Notes under the pieces: generated by a model
The model's database searches: none
The model's input: only the letters and a program-made list of their open reading frames with translations
What the model was told of the DNA's origin: nothing
Program-made: the position numbers and the translations under genes
Shown here: positions 14,947 to 24,775 of the stretch, piece by piece
Position numbering within the stretch: position 1 is the first letter of the stretch
Layout: each line of letters starts with the position of its first letter
Origin: CAZSWS01 sp964610765
GTDB lineage: Bacteria > Bacteroidota > Bacteroidia > Bacteroidales > Tannerellaceae
Direction of reading: 5' to 3'
DNA length: 64,000 nt
Assembly (NCBI GenBank): GCA_964610765.1
Contig: CAZSWS010000002.1
Span: 1-64,000, forward strand

Positions 14947-16989
14947 TTATTTCACTTCACTACCGGGCTTCACCTCTTTTTCAGGCATAACAACTGCCAA
15001 AGCACCATTTGCATTTTCTGCTGATAATATCATTCCTTCAGATAAAATGCCTTTAATCTTTCGAGGCGCAAGATTGGCTATAAAGCAAACATCTTTCCCT
15101 ACTAAGTCTTCCGGCTTATAGAACTGAGCAATACCGGAAACAATGGTCCGCCCGCCTAAGCCATCGTCTATCTTGAATTGAAGCAGCTTGTCAGCTTTAG
15201 GTACTTTCACACACTCCAACACTTTCCCTACACGTATATCCAGCTTAGTAAAGTCATCAAAAGCTACGTTTTCACGGATAGGTTTAGCTTTGTAGTTAGC
15301 CTCTTCGTTTGCTTTTTTAATCGCTAACAGTTTCTGTACTTGCGCATCAATAACTGAGTCGTCAATTACTTCAAACAACAATTCGACTTTACCCAACTGA
15401 TGGCCTTCCTGAAGCAAGTCGAAGTTGCCTAAACGTGACCATGCTAAGCTTGATACATTCAATAGTTCATCCAGTTTCTTCATGCTGAATGGCAAAAAGG
15501 GCTGAAAAGCAATCGACAGGTTGGCAGATATTTGCAGAGAAATGTTCAATATGGTTGCTACACGTTGCATATCCGTCTTAGCGACCTTCCAAGGTTCGGT
15601 ATCAGCCAAGTATTTATTCCCGATACGTGCCAAGTTCATCGCCTCTCTTTGTGCATCACGGAAGTGGTAAGTATCCAGCAATCGCTCCAGTTCCGGACGA
15701 ATCTTTTGTACTGCTTCAATGGTTTCTTTATCATAATCGGTCAGTTCGCCACAAGCGGGCACTTTACCGTCAAAGTATTTCCCGGTTAGCACCAGTGCAC
15801 GATTCACAAAGTTGCCCAGTATGGCTACCAGTTCATTATTATTACGTGCTTGAAAGTCTTTCCAAGTAAAGTCATTGTCTTTTGTTTCAGGCGCATTAGC
15901 CGTTAGTACATAACGCAATACATCTTGTTTTCCGGGAAGTTCTTCCAAGTATTCATTCAGCCAAACCGCCCAATTGCGAGAAGTGGATATTTTATCTCCT
16001 TCAAGATTCAAAAATTCATTTGCCGGTACGTTTTCAGGAAGAATATAGCTTCCTTCTGCTTTCAGCATACAGGGAAATATGATGCAATGAAAAACAATAT
16101 TATCTTTTCCTATAAAGTGCACCATTTTTGTTTCAGGGTCTTTCCACCAAGTTTCCCATGTGTCAGGAAGCAATTCTTTCGTGTTCGATATATAACCGAT
16201 AGGCGCATCAAACCACACGTAGAGGACTTTCCCTTCAGCTCCCTCTACCGGCACAGGAATACCCCAATCTAAATCACGACTCACAGCACGCGGATGCAAG
16301 CCCTGGTCAATCCAACTCTTACACTGCCCGTACACATTGGGACGCCATTCTTTATGTCCTTCCAATATCCACTCACGCAAGAAAGGTTCGTATTTATCTA
16401 AAGGCAAATACCAGTGTTTCGTTTCACGCATAACCGGTTTTGCGCCGCTGATAGTTGAATGCGGATTAATTAAGTCGGTAGGACTCAAAGACGAACCGCA
16501 GCTTTCACACTGATCACCATATGCATTCTCGTTGCCACATATAGGACAAGTTCCTACGATATATCTATCAGCCAAAAACTGATTGGCTTCCTCATCGTAA
16601 TATTGCTCGTTCACCTTTTCTAAGAACTCTCCTTTATCATATAAGGTGCGGAAGAAATCAGAAGCTGTTTGTTTATGTATATCCGAAGTGGTACGTGAGT
16701 AAATATCAAATGTCATCCCAAACTCTTCAAAAGAACGCTTAATTAATGCATGGTAGCGGTCTACAATATCTTGTGGAGTTACTCCCTCATTTTTAGCTCG
16801 AATAGTAATAGGCACACCATGCTCGTCAGATCCACCAATAAACACAACCTCTTCACCTCTTAATCGCAAGTAACGGGCATAAATATCAGCCGGCACATAA
16901 ACCCCGGCTAAGTGACCAATATGAACAGGTCCATTCGCATAAGGAAGTGCCGAAGTAATCAACGTTCTTTTATATTTTTTTCCTTCCAT
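14947..16989 (-). CDS. metG: Methionyl-tRNA synthetase
   Basis: A 680-residue class I synthetase that charges tRNA-Met. The catalytic motifs are PVHIGHLAG (HIGH) and GDKISTSRN, the KMSKS-loop variant. A zinc knuckle, CPICGNENAYGDQCESCGSS, lies in the connective domain. The C-terminal 110 residues ('KLDIRVGKVLECVKVPKAD' to 'GMILSAENANGA') are a Trbp111/EMAP-II tRNA-binding domain. An ATG at 17049 would add 20 residues, but the likely promoter (TAATTTTG, 17026-17033) lies between the two ATGs, so I place the start at 16989. First gene of the metG-aroA-permease-TPR unit. Confidence 0.95.
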   Translation of the reverse strand: MEGKKYKRTLITSALPYANGPVHIGHLAGVYVPADIYARYLRLRGEEVVFIGGSDEHGVPITIRAKNEGVTPQDIVDRYHALIKRSFEEFGMTFDIYSRTTSDIHKQTASDFFRTLYDKGEFLEKVNEQYYDEEANQFLADRYIVGTCPICGNENAYGDQCESCGSSLSPTDLINPHSTISGAKPVMRETKHWYLPLDKYEPFLREWILEGHKEWRPNVYGQCKSWIDQGLHPRAVSRDLDWGIPVPVEGAEGKVLYVWFDAPIGYISNTKELLPDTWETWWKDPETKMVHFIGKDNIVFHCIIFPCMLKAEGSYILPENVPANEFLNLEGDKISTSRNWAVWLNEYLEELPGKQDVLRYVLTANAPETKDNDFTWKDFQARNNNELVAILGNFVNRALVLTGKYFDGKVPACGELTDYDKETIEAVQKIRPELERLLDTYHFRDAQREAMNLARIGNKYLADTEPWKVAKTDMQRVATILNISLQISANLSIAFQPFLPFSMKKLDELLNVSSLAWSRLGNFDLLQEGHQLGKVELLFEVIDDSVIDAQVQKLLAIKKANEEANYKAKPIRENVAFDDFTKLDIRVGKVLECVKVPKADKLLQFKIDDGLGGRTIVSGIAQFYKPEDLVGKDVCFIANLAPRKIKGILSEGMILSAENANGALAVVMPEKEVKPGSEVK

Positions 16990-17025
16990 AAATTTCAGTC
17001 TAAATACGTTTATAATTGAGAAGCA

Positions 17026-17033
17026 CAAAATTA
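17026..17033 (-). promoter_or_regulatory. -7 promoter element of the metG unit
   Basis: The minus strand reads TAATTTTG, an exact TAnnTTTG match 37 bp before the ATG at 16989. Its place rules against the longer metG start at 17049. Confidence 0.6.
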
Positions 17034-17049
17034 CATAATTATTTGGCAT

Positions 17050-17400
17050 CTACATCGTAGCCTTCTAAGCAAATACGGACAAACGACAATTAATCACCAC
17101 AACTTATCTCTCACCATTTTTCAACTAAAACAAAATTCCTAAACGGAAATAGTTAATTTTCATACGTAAATGTTTGCTTTCTAACACTAAGGCCGTATGA
17201 ATAGCTATAGCTATCACATACACATTTAAACATAATCACTCAATTATAAACTTGCTGATTTTTTCATAACTTTGAGAGAATTAACAAAAAACCAAGCTTC
17301 GTTTTACAAAAAAATAAGCAAACTAACAGAATAATAGAGTTTTCGTAAAAAGCAAACACTTTGACTAAATTCTTTTATATTTGTGAAATAATTTTGAATT
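17050..17400. other. Divergent intergenic region between metG and the ECF sigma gene
   Basis: An A+T-rich gap of about 350 bp. It contains the 14-bp palindrome ATAGCTATAGCTAT (17201-17214), a possible extra -7 element TAACTTTG (17267-17274) and the sigma-gene element TATATTTG (17376-17383). No gene is seen. Confidence 0.6.
17376..17383 (+). promoter_or_regulatory. -7 promoter element of the ECF sigma gene
   Basis: TATATTTG matches TAnnTTTG, 17 bp before the TTG start at 17401. The closeness leaves a leader of about 12 nt, which suits the TTG start. Confidence 0.5.
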
Positions 17401-18003
17401 TTGAAAATCTACAATAAATACTCATCTCTCTGGACTTCTTTTACTGAAGGCGATGAAGAGTCGTTTTCTGACTTATACAAACTCATGTATAAGGATTTAT
17501 TTACTTATGGAAGCAGCTTGGGAATTAAAGAAGAAGATGTTAGAGATATTATTCAAGACTTATTTGTAAAGCTATACACAAGACCTGAGTTAATCAAAAG
17601 TCCGATTTCTTTGCAAGCATATTTGTACTCTTCTATAAGAAATACATCTGTCAACTTATTCTTACATGAAAAAAAACATGACAAACTAGAACAGTTAGAA
17701 GAGTTTAATATCCAATTTTCAGTCAATGAAGATTTCATTGAATCCCAAGAGGAAAAAGAACAAATACACAAAACATTAAATGACATTTTAAATAGAATAA
17801 CTCCTAGACAAAAAGAGATTATTCAGCTACGTTTCTTACATAAATTAGAATATTATCAAATTGCCAACATTATGAATCTTTCTGAACAAGCAGCTCGCAA
17901 TCTACTATACAGAGCTTTTGACAAAATCAGAAAAGAGTCAACCACACAGACCTATATTATCATCCTTATTTCTTTAATCTGTTCCTCACCTTTGACTCCT
18001 TAA
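17401..18003 (+). CDS. ECF RNA polymerase sigma-70 factor
   Basis: A 200-residue Bacteroidetes ECF sigma factor (FecI/SusC-linked type). Region 2 is 'SFSDLYKLMYKDLFTYGSSL' to DIIQDLFVKLYTR; region 4 is 'LNRITPRQKEIIQLRFLHK' with the helix-turn-helix YYQIANIMNLSEQAARNLLY. The start codon is TTG; the N-terminal 'LWTSFTEGDEESF' is where members of the family normally begin, and no ATG precedes it. A C-terminal extension of about 20 hydrophobic residues (TYIIILISLICS) is not unusual in this group. Next is a FecR anti-sigma and a SusC with an STN domain, so binding of a glycan at the outer membrane is expected to release this factor. Confidence 0.9.
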   Translation: MKIYNKYSSLWTSFTEGDEESFSDLYKLMYKDLFTYGSSLGIKEEDVRDIIQDLFVKLYTRPELIKSPISLQAYLYSSIRNTSVNLFLHEKKHDKLEQLEEFNIQFSVNEDFIESQEEKEQIHKTLNDILNRITPRQKEIIQLRFLHKLEYYQIANIMNLSEQAARNLLYRAFDKIRKESTTQTYIIILISLICSSPLTP

Positions 18004-18153
18004 AAAACATTGCAAAACCACCCGTTCTCTCACAAAATTCAACTATTAGCAATTATTAACAATTAAACTGATTACAAATATTAAGATTTCTGGTATTAAT
18101 ATTATGCTACAAATATTATTATATTCAAAAAAAGCCTAGTGCAGAAAAACAAA

Positions 18154-19305
18154 ATGAAACTTAATATAGAGGAACTTTTACTAAACGACAACTTTGTTAA
18201 AGCAGTTCGGCAGAACGATAGAGATATCATCGACAAACTAACAAAATCACATCCCAACGAAAAAGAAGAGATTAATGCAGCAATAATGCTGATTAAATAT
18301 ATGGATATAGAGTATTCCGCAAACTATTCAATAGGTAAAGAACAAATAGACTGGAAACAGATTAATGAGCGGATTCAAAAACACAAGTTTTCTTTAGCTA
18401 AAAGAAAGCGGTTTAAGTATATCACAACTGCGATTGCAGCTTGCATAACTATCCTACTAATCATACTTCCTAATTATTTAACCAAGGAGAACAAAGCGGG
18501 TAAAGAAGAAATGATAGTTACACTTGAGCAACTTAGCGCTGACAACTCAGAGGAAGTCAGAGTTATTGCTGGTGAAAAAACAGCTCAAATTAACAATGAA
18601 GAAACTATCACTCAAACTTCAGAAGGAGGAATAAAAGTCGGAAATGAAGAGCAGATAAACGCCGAAGAAATAGTAACCGAATACATAACAGTAATTGTGC
18701 CCAATGGAAAGCGGAGCAAGCTTATATTTAGCGATCAATCAACGGCAACACTCAACTCTGGAACAAAAATCATTTACCCCAAACAATTTAAAAAAGACAT
18801 TCGAGAAATCACCATTGATGGTGAGGCTTATTTAAGTATAACGGAAGACAGCAAAAGACCTTTCAAAGTCTACACAAATAGGATGGAGGTAAAAGTACTG
18901 GGGACAGAGTTTAATGTTAATGCATACTCACAAGACCTAACAAGCAGCATTATTTTAACAAAAGGATCTATTGAAGTAAAACAAGATCAAAAAGAAATGA
19001 AGCTTGAAGTTAATCAAGGTGCATTCCTAACAGATAATTCTTTTGCTGTTGAAACTGTAAATCCGGAGTTATATACCTCATGGAAGGATGGCTACCTATT
19101 ATTAAACAGCAATAAGCTAGACGAAGTCTCACTTCGCTTATCAAGATACTACAATACAGAAATCATTTTGAACGACAAGAATAAAAACAAAAAATTCAGT
19201 GGAAAGCTCATACTTGAAGACTCTTTAGAAGAAGTACTAAAAAATCTAATTTATTCTTCAGAACTAGAATTAACTAAAAATAAAAATAGCTTTAATATTA
19301 ACTAA
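18154..19305 (+). CDS. FecR-type anti-sigma factor
   Basis: A 383-residue anti-sigma protein. The N-terminal ~90 residues are cytoplasmic and would bind the ECF factor at 17401. One membrane segment follows (residues about 92-112, 'TTAIAACITILLIILPNYL'). The periplasmic half has a FecR domain ('FSDQSTATLNSGTKIIYP', 'EVKVLGTEFNVNAY') and a C-terminal DUF4974/STN-facing region with FSGKLILEDSLEEVL. A GTG at 18139 would add five residues; the ATG at 18154 is preferred. An acidic stretch of about 60 residues between the membrane and FecR domain is longer than usual. It lies 150 bp after the sigma gene and 108 bp before SusC. Confidence 0.9.
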   Translation: MKLNIEELLLNDNFVKAVRQNDRDIIDKLTKSHPNEKEEINAAIMLIKYMDIEYSANYSIGKEQIDWKQINERIQKHKFSLAKRKRFKYITTAIAACITILLIILPNYLTKENKAGKEEMIVTLEQLSADNSEEVRVIAGEKTAQINNEETITQTSEGGIKVGNEEQINAEEIVTEYITVIVPNGKRSKLIFSDQSTATLNSGTKIIYPKQFKKDIREITIDGEAYLSITEDSKRPFKVYTNRMEVKVLGTEFNVNAYSQDLTSSIILTKGSIEVKQDQKEMKLEVNQGAFLTDNSFAVETVNPELYTSWKDGYLLLNSNKLDEVSLRLSRYYNTEIILNDKNKNKKFSGKLILEDSLEEVLKNLIYSSELELTKNKNSFNIN

Positions 19306-19413
19306 TCAAGATGCCTATGATATAAAAAAGAAATAACTGATTTTTACTAGAATAAGTGTACATAATTTAAAAAAGCAAGTTTTATAACAAAAAAACATAC
19401 TAACAAAAAGCGT

Positions 19414-22400
19414 ATGATAACTAAATCTAAAAAAGAGAAACAAAAAAAGGGCACATTCCCTTTTAATTGTATAAAGTACTATTTAATATTACTTTTTCTT
19501 ATTGGCGGTATTGGTCATATCGGAGCAAGTCATGCTCTATCGCAAACAATAAGCATAAAACTAAATAGCGGAAAAATTACCGAGCTATTTAATATTATTG
19601 AAGAAAACTCTGAGTATAAAGTTTTATATACAGAAAATGTAAGCAACAAGGAGGTTACTATTAATTCTGAAAATGAAGAAATTGAATCTATACTCAGCAA
19701 TGCATTGTCTTCACTTGGTCTAAAATACCATATAAATGGTAATCAAATTATAGTAACGGAAGATAAAACCATAGTAGGCGTAACTCAACAAGAGAAACGC
19801 ACCACTATTACCGGTGTAGTAAAAGATAACAACGGCGACCTGCTTATAGGGGTTACAGTAATGATTAAAGGAACTCAGGTTACAGCAGTTACAGACGCTC
19901 AAGGTAAATATACAATTACTTCTCCAGCTATTATTTCTTCTCCTACACTTACCTTTTCATACTTAGGAATGGAAACAATGGAAGTCGATACAAAAGGGAA
20001 GGTAGTCATCAATGTGACTCTTGAACCTAATGCTGCTATGCTACAAGAGGTAGAAGTTGTTGCCTTTGGTAAACAAAAAAAGGAGTCTGTAGTAGGAGCT
20101 ATCCAATCCGTTAACCCAGGCGATTTACGTATTCCTGCAACTAACATATCTAATGCACTAGGAGGACGATTAGCCGGAGTAATTGCTGTCCAACGAACAG
20201 GTGAACCCGGAGCAGATGGATCTAACTTTTGGATTCGTGGTATCTCAACATTTAATGCATCAACTAGTCCACTAATCTTCATTGATGGCATTGAGTCTTC
20301 TACTAGTGACATGAATGCTCTTCCTCCTGAAGCCATAGATAAATTTTCTATTTTAAAAGACGCCGCAGCAACTGCACTTTACGGAGCAAGAGGAGGTAAT
20401 GGTGTAATGCTTATCACAACAAAAAGCGGTAGCAACCTGGAGAAAGCCAGAGTTAACGTCAGAGTAACTCAATCAATCACAGCACCTACAAAAACTGTAG
20501 AGATAGCTGATGGGGTTGACTACATGAGGATGTATAACGAAGCAGAATTATCCAGAAATCCATTAGTAAATCCTCGCTTTACTGCTGAAAAAATCCAAGG
20601 TACCATAGATAAGTTAGATCCACTAATCTACCCGAACGTAGACTGGATGGACTTTCTATTTAAAGATTTTAGCCATAGTCAATCAGCCAATATAAACATC
20701 ACAGGGGGCACACAAAGGGTTGATTACTTTGCCAGCGCATCCGTCAACTTAGATCATGGGATGTTAAAATCTAACAAGCTAAATGATTTTAGCAATAATG
20801 TTAGGAACATTAGATATTCTTTCCAGTCAAATGTGAATTTCAACATCACTAAAACGACAAAACTAGGTGTACGTCTAAACGCTCACATGAACGACTATGA
20901 CTCCCCTAAATACGGAAAGGACGCTTCTTTAGCGACAGAGTCTATCTACAGCAACTTATTTGTTGCTCCGGGCGTGTATTTTGCCCCACAACTACCGGCA
21001 CGTAATCACGAAGACCACATTCTTTTTGGGAACTCTCTCGGAGGACCTTCCATGATTGGTGGAGGTACTTTCTACCATCCTTACGCTGAAGCAGTGACAG
21101 GTCATACCGAACGGTTTACATCAACTTTCACCGCATCTTTAAACTTAGACCAGAAGCTGGATTTCCTTATACAAGGACTAAGCTTTCATGCTAAAGGGTC
21201 ATTTAGGAACTACAGCTACACTAGAGCGATTAAGTCATACAGCCCATTTTATTACGCAATCACAGACTATTGGAGAAATAATGATGGAACATTTGATTAC
21301 GACTATGCATTACTAGAACCAGGTACAACAGCACTCACAACAAGTAATACTGTCTCTGGAAATAGAAGAATTAATCTGGAAGCGAACTTGAACTACCAAC
21401 GTAGATTTGACATGCACGATGTATCAGCCATGTTTGTGTATTACCAACGTGAGCAAGACAATAATACGCCATCATCTCAGGACTTCTATGCGACATTGCC
21501 TCAAAGGCATCAAGGACTTTCCGGTCGTATTACTTACGGATTCGATGACCGTTATTTATTTGAAACGAACTTTGGCTACACCGGTTCTGAAAACTTTCTA
21601 GAAGGAGAACGCTGGGGATTTTTCCCTTCTGTAGCAGTAGGCTACCTGGTGTCAAATGAAGAGTTTTTCACTTCATTAAGAAAACATATTAGTAGCCTTA
21701 AGCTCCGCGCCAGCTATGGTTTAGCCGGTAATGACCAAATTGGTAATAATGTCCGTTTTCCTTATGTTACCAATTTAGCTTATGGTGGCATTACAGACAT
21801 GGAGTATTACTTTGGACACAACTGGTCTTCTAGCGATAGAAAATATGGTCCTATCATTCAAAAATTCGGCACCTTAGACTCCAGTTGGGAAACCTCTACA
21901 AAATTAAATATTGGAGTAGATGCACAAATCCTTAAGCATTTCAACTTCACATTCGATTACTTCTATGAAAAAAGAAAAGATATTTTCATGCAAAGAAGAA
22001 CAATTATTGCAGCTGCAGGAGTACCTAGGGGTGCAGAACCATACCAAAACATCGGGAAAGTACACAATAGAGGGTTTGACTTTACACTAGACTACAACCA
22101 GCAAATCAATAAAGACTTATTCGTTTCTGCTAAAGGTACCTTTACCTATGCACAAAATAAAATAGTAGAACGTGATGAGCCGATTTTAGACCACCCCTAT
22201 ATGTCTGCCATTGGTAAACCGCTTAATAGATACAGTGGACATATTGCTTTAGGATTATTTAAAGACGAAGACGATATCGCAAACAGCCCTGAGCAAACAT
22301 TCTCCAATAAGGTTTTCCCTGGAGATATTAAATATGCTGACTTGAATGGAGACGGAAAAATAGACGGTAATGACGTAACCCAAATCGGGTTCCCCACTGT

Positions 22401-22848
22401 TCCAGAAATTGTGTATGGATTAGGCGTATCCGTTCAGTACAAGAAATGGGATGCTTCCATTTTCTTCCAAGGAGTTGCACGCACCAGCAATATGATAAGG
22501 AACATTCATCCATTTACGTCAAAACAAAATACAGTTCTTCAGTTTGTTGCAGACGACTATTGGAGCGAAGCCAATCCTAATCCTAATGCCAAATATCCAC
22601 GCTTAGATATAGCTCAAAACACAAATAACGAACGCTATTCTACTTATTGGCTAAGAGATATGTCATTCTTACGACTAAAAAACATGGAAATAGGTTTCAC
22701 TCATAAATCCATTCGATTCTACCTAGCAGGACAAAATCTACTTACATTCTCTAAGTTCAAAGATTGGGATCCTGAATTAGGTTCTGGAAACGGATTAAAA
22801 TATCCTACGGCTATTAACGGAACTTTTGGTATTCAAATAACACTATAA
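19414..22848 (+). CDS. SusC-like TonB-dependent receptor with N-terminal STN domain
   Basis: A 1,144-residue outer-membrane importer for glycan fragments. After a hydrophobic export segment (about 22-42) comes an STN (secretin/TonB N-terminal) domain, residues about 45-118 ('ITELFNIIEENSEYKVLYT'). Then come the carboxypeptidase-regulatory-like domain ('TTITGVVKDNNGDLLIGVTV') and the plug ('NFWIRGISTFNASTSPLIFI', 'ILKDAAATALYGARGGNGVM'), and the 22-strand barrel. The STN domain marks it as a transducer that passes the glycan signal to FecR. It forms one unit with the SusD gene ten bases downstream. Confidence 0.95.
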   Translation: MITKSKKEKQKKGTFPFNCIKYYLILLFLIGGIGHIGASHALSQTISIKLNSGKITELFNIIEENSEYKVLYTENVSNKEVTINSENEEIESILSNALSSLGLKYHINGNQIIVTEDKTIVGVTQQEKRTTITGVVKDNNGDLLIGVTVMIKGTQVTAVTDAQGKYTITSPAIISSPTLTFSYLGMETMEVDTKGKVVINVTLEPNAAMLQEVEVVAFGKQKKESVVGAIQSVNPGDLRIPATNISNALGGRLAGVIAVQRTGEPGADGSNFWIRGISTFNASTSPLIFIDGIESSTSDMNALPPEAIDKFSILKDAAATALYGARGGNGVMLITTKSGSNLEKARVNVRVTQSITAPTKTVEIADGVDYMRMYNEAELSRNPLVNPRFTAEKIQGTIDKLDPLIYPNVDWMDFLFKDFSHSQSANINITGGTQRVDYFASASVNLDHGMLKSNKLNDFSNNVRNIRYSFQSNVNFNITKTTKLGVRLNAHMNDYDSPKYGKDASLATESIYSNLFVAPGVYFAPQLPARNHEDHILFGNSLGGPSMIGGGTFYHPYAEAVTGHTERFTSTFTASLNLDQKLDFLIQGLSFHAKGSFRNYSYTRAIKSYSPFYYAITDYWRNNDGTFDYDYALLEPGTTALTTSNTVSGNRRINLEANLNYQRRFDMHDVSAMFVYYQREQDNNTPSSQDFYATLPQRHQGLSGRITYGFDDRYLFETNFGYTGSENFLEGERWGFFPSVAVGYLVSNEEFFTSLRKHISSLKLRASYGLAGNDQIGNNVRFPYVTNLAYGGITDMEYYFGHNWSSSDRKYGPIIQKFGTLDSSWETSTKLNIGVDAQILKHFNFTFDYFYEKRKDIFMQRRTIIAAAGVPRGAEPYQNIGKVHNRGFDFTLDYNQQINKDLFVSAKGTFTYAQNKIVERDEPILDHPYMSAIGKPLNRYSGHIALGLFKDEDDIANSPEQTFSNKVFPGDIKYADLNGDGKIDGNDVTQIGFPTVPEIVYGLGVSVQYKKWDASIFFQGVARTSNMIRNIHPFTSKQNTVLQFVADDYWSEANPNPNAKYPRLDIAQNTNNERYSTYWLRDMSFLRLKNMEIGFTHKSIRFYLAGQNLLTFSKFKDWDPELGSGNGLKYPTAINGTFGIQITL

Positions 22849-22858
22849 AATATCCTAT

Positions 22859-24745
22859 ATGAAAAAAATTATTATAATCATAAGCACAATATTAGCCTTG
22901 GCATCATGCGATTACTTAGATATCGTTCCTACGGATGCCCCGACTTTAGATGATGCATATAAAGACGAGCATGTAGCTGCTAGAACATTATATGCCTGCT
23001 ACACATATATTCCTGAATTTAATCATGCAAGGAACAATCCTTTCCGCCTTACTACTCCTGAAACAGTAGGAGGATATCATTGGGGGGAAGATTATTTCAC
23101 AAACATTGGTGTACAGCGAGGTATGATTTCATCAACAAGTGGAAGAACTTTAAACCAATGGGAAGACGCCTATAGAGGGATAAGGAATTGCTATACCTTC
23201 TTAGACTACTTGGACAATGATAAAATCCCTAATACAAAAACGAAACCGTCTGATTTTGAAAAGTTAAAAAAAGACTGGCGAGGACAGCTGTATTACCTCA
23301 TTGGCTATTATCATTTTCTATTAATGCAGTTGTATGGTCCCGTACCCATTATCGACGAGCTATATGACATTTCAAGTACAGGCGAAGCAAGCTATAGAGC
23401 TAGACTTCCTTATGATGACTGTGTAGATGCTGTTGTAGGCTTCTTTGATAAGGCTTATGAATATTTGCCAGATGTCCTTCTACAGGCTGACTATGGTCGT
23501 CCTACCAAATCAGCGGCTTTAGCCATGAAGTCTAAGCTTTTGCTTTATGCTGCCAGCCCTTTATTTAATGGGAATAACCGTCTATATGCTAATTTCAAAG
23601 ACCATAGCGGCCAACATTTAATTTCACAAACGTACGATAAGGAAAAATGGAAAAAAGCCTTAGATGCTGCAGAAGCCGCTATTATTCGTGCTGAAGGAGA
23701 AGGAAAAAGAACGCTATATTATGGAAAGAAAGATGCTGATATTACTGATTTTGCAAATGCCGTAAATACAGCTAGACTTGTGATTACTGATCCTTGGGGA
23801 GAAGAATTAATCTGGGGATACACCGGAAAACCGGAACCCCAAAGTGGATACGGATTACAGCATTTATGTATACCCAGAGGATTTGGTAGCAAACAACAGA
23901 TTGGCTCACAGGGAGTTTCACTCTATGCAGTAGAAATGTTTTTAACTAAAAACGGACTACCTATGGATAAAGACCCTGAATATGACTATAATAATCGAAT
24001 GAGCATAAAAAGCGGAGACGAAACAATCTATTTGCATAGAGACCGAGAACCTCGTTTTGAGGCATGGATTGGTTTTGACCGTGGATATTACCCGGTAAAT
24101 GGGTTGACACAATTACGACTGAGAGCTGGAGAAAGTGCTGGAGCCCCTGTTTCAGGTGGATCGGTTCTTCAAAATCAAGACCACTTCTATTCCGGATACG
24201 CTTTAGCTAAAGGAATTAATCCTGGAGCAAAAGTAAGCAGTACTCAGTTTTCTATTATAAAATATCCGATGCCTATTGCACGATTGGCTGAGATGTATTT
24301 TAATTATGTTGAGGCTTATGTAGAATATTACGGAAAATTGGATGGAAAAGCACTGACTTATATCAACGCTATTCGTCAAAGAGCCGGTTTACCCAACTTT
24401 GAAGATTCATACAGTAAGATAGGAATTCCTACCGGAGAAGATTTGATTAATACTGTTCGCCAAGAAAGAACTATCGAGTTTTTATTTGAAGGACATATGT
24501 ATACTGATTATCGTAGATGGATGATAGCCAGTAAAGAATGGAAAGACTTTAGAACAGGGATGTGGGGTTTAAACTCTGCAGGTCAAACAGCAGAAACATT
24601 TTACAGAAAAACCAGACTACTAAAACAGTACTACATCTTTTCAAGTAAATACTATCTAGCTCCAATTGTACAAGGCATCTTAAATAAAAACAGAGCTTTA
24701 GTACAAAATCCAGGCTGGGGAGCTGATATTGTTCCTGAAATTTAA
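22859..24745 (+). CDS. SusD-like glycan-binding lipoprotein
   Basis: A 628-residue surface lipoprotein (lipobox ALASC, Cys17) of the RagB/SusD family that caps the SusC partner. The SusD N-terminal helical pattern ('PTLDDAYKDEHVAARTLY'), the TPR-like helices and the C-terminal region ending FLFEGHMYTDYRRW are all present; the RQERTIEFLFEGHMYTDYRRW segment is the family's conserved helix pair. Sugar binding is by aromatic residues that cannot be assigned by eye. It starts ten bases after susC, and a DUF1735/discoidin protein follows 30 bp later. Confidence 0.95.
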   Translation: MKKIIIIISTILALASCDYLDIVPTDAPTLDDAYKDEHVAARTLYACYTYIPEFNHARNNPFRLTTPETVGGYHWGEDYFTNIGVQRGMISSTSGRTLNQWEDAYRGIRNCYTFLDYLDNDKIPNTKTKPSDFEKLKKDWRGQLYYLIGYYHFLLMQLYGPVPIIDELYDISSTGEASYRARLPYDDCVDAVVGFFDKAYEYLPDVLLQADYGRPTKSAALAMKSKLLLYAASPLFNGNNRLYANFKDHSGQHLISQTYDKEKWKKALDAAEAAIIRAEGEGKRTLYYGKKDADITDFANAVNTARLVITDPWGEELIWGYTGKPEPQSGYGLQHLCIPRGFGSKQQIGSQGVSLYAVEMFLTKNGLPMDKDPEYDYNNRMSIKSGDETIYLHRDREPRFEAWIGFDRGYYPVNGLTQLRLRAGESAGAPVSGGSVLQNQDHFYSGYALAKGINPGAKVSSTQFSIIKYPMPIARLAEMYFNYVEAYVEYYGKLDGKALTYINAIRQRAGLPNFEDSYSKIGIPTGEDLINTVRQERTIEFLFEGHMYTDYRRWMIASKEWKDFRTGMWGLNSAGQTAETFYRKTRLLKQYYIFSSKYYLAPIVQGILNKNRALVQNPGWGADIVPEI

Positions 24746-24775
24746 TATAGCAAGCTTATTAAAAAAGACAAATAA

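Noticed and set aside
17267..17274. TAACTTTG as the main promoter of the ECF sigma gene
   Set aside because: It matches TAnnTTTG but lies 127 bp upstream; the closer TATATTTG at 17376 is simpler. Both could be used.
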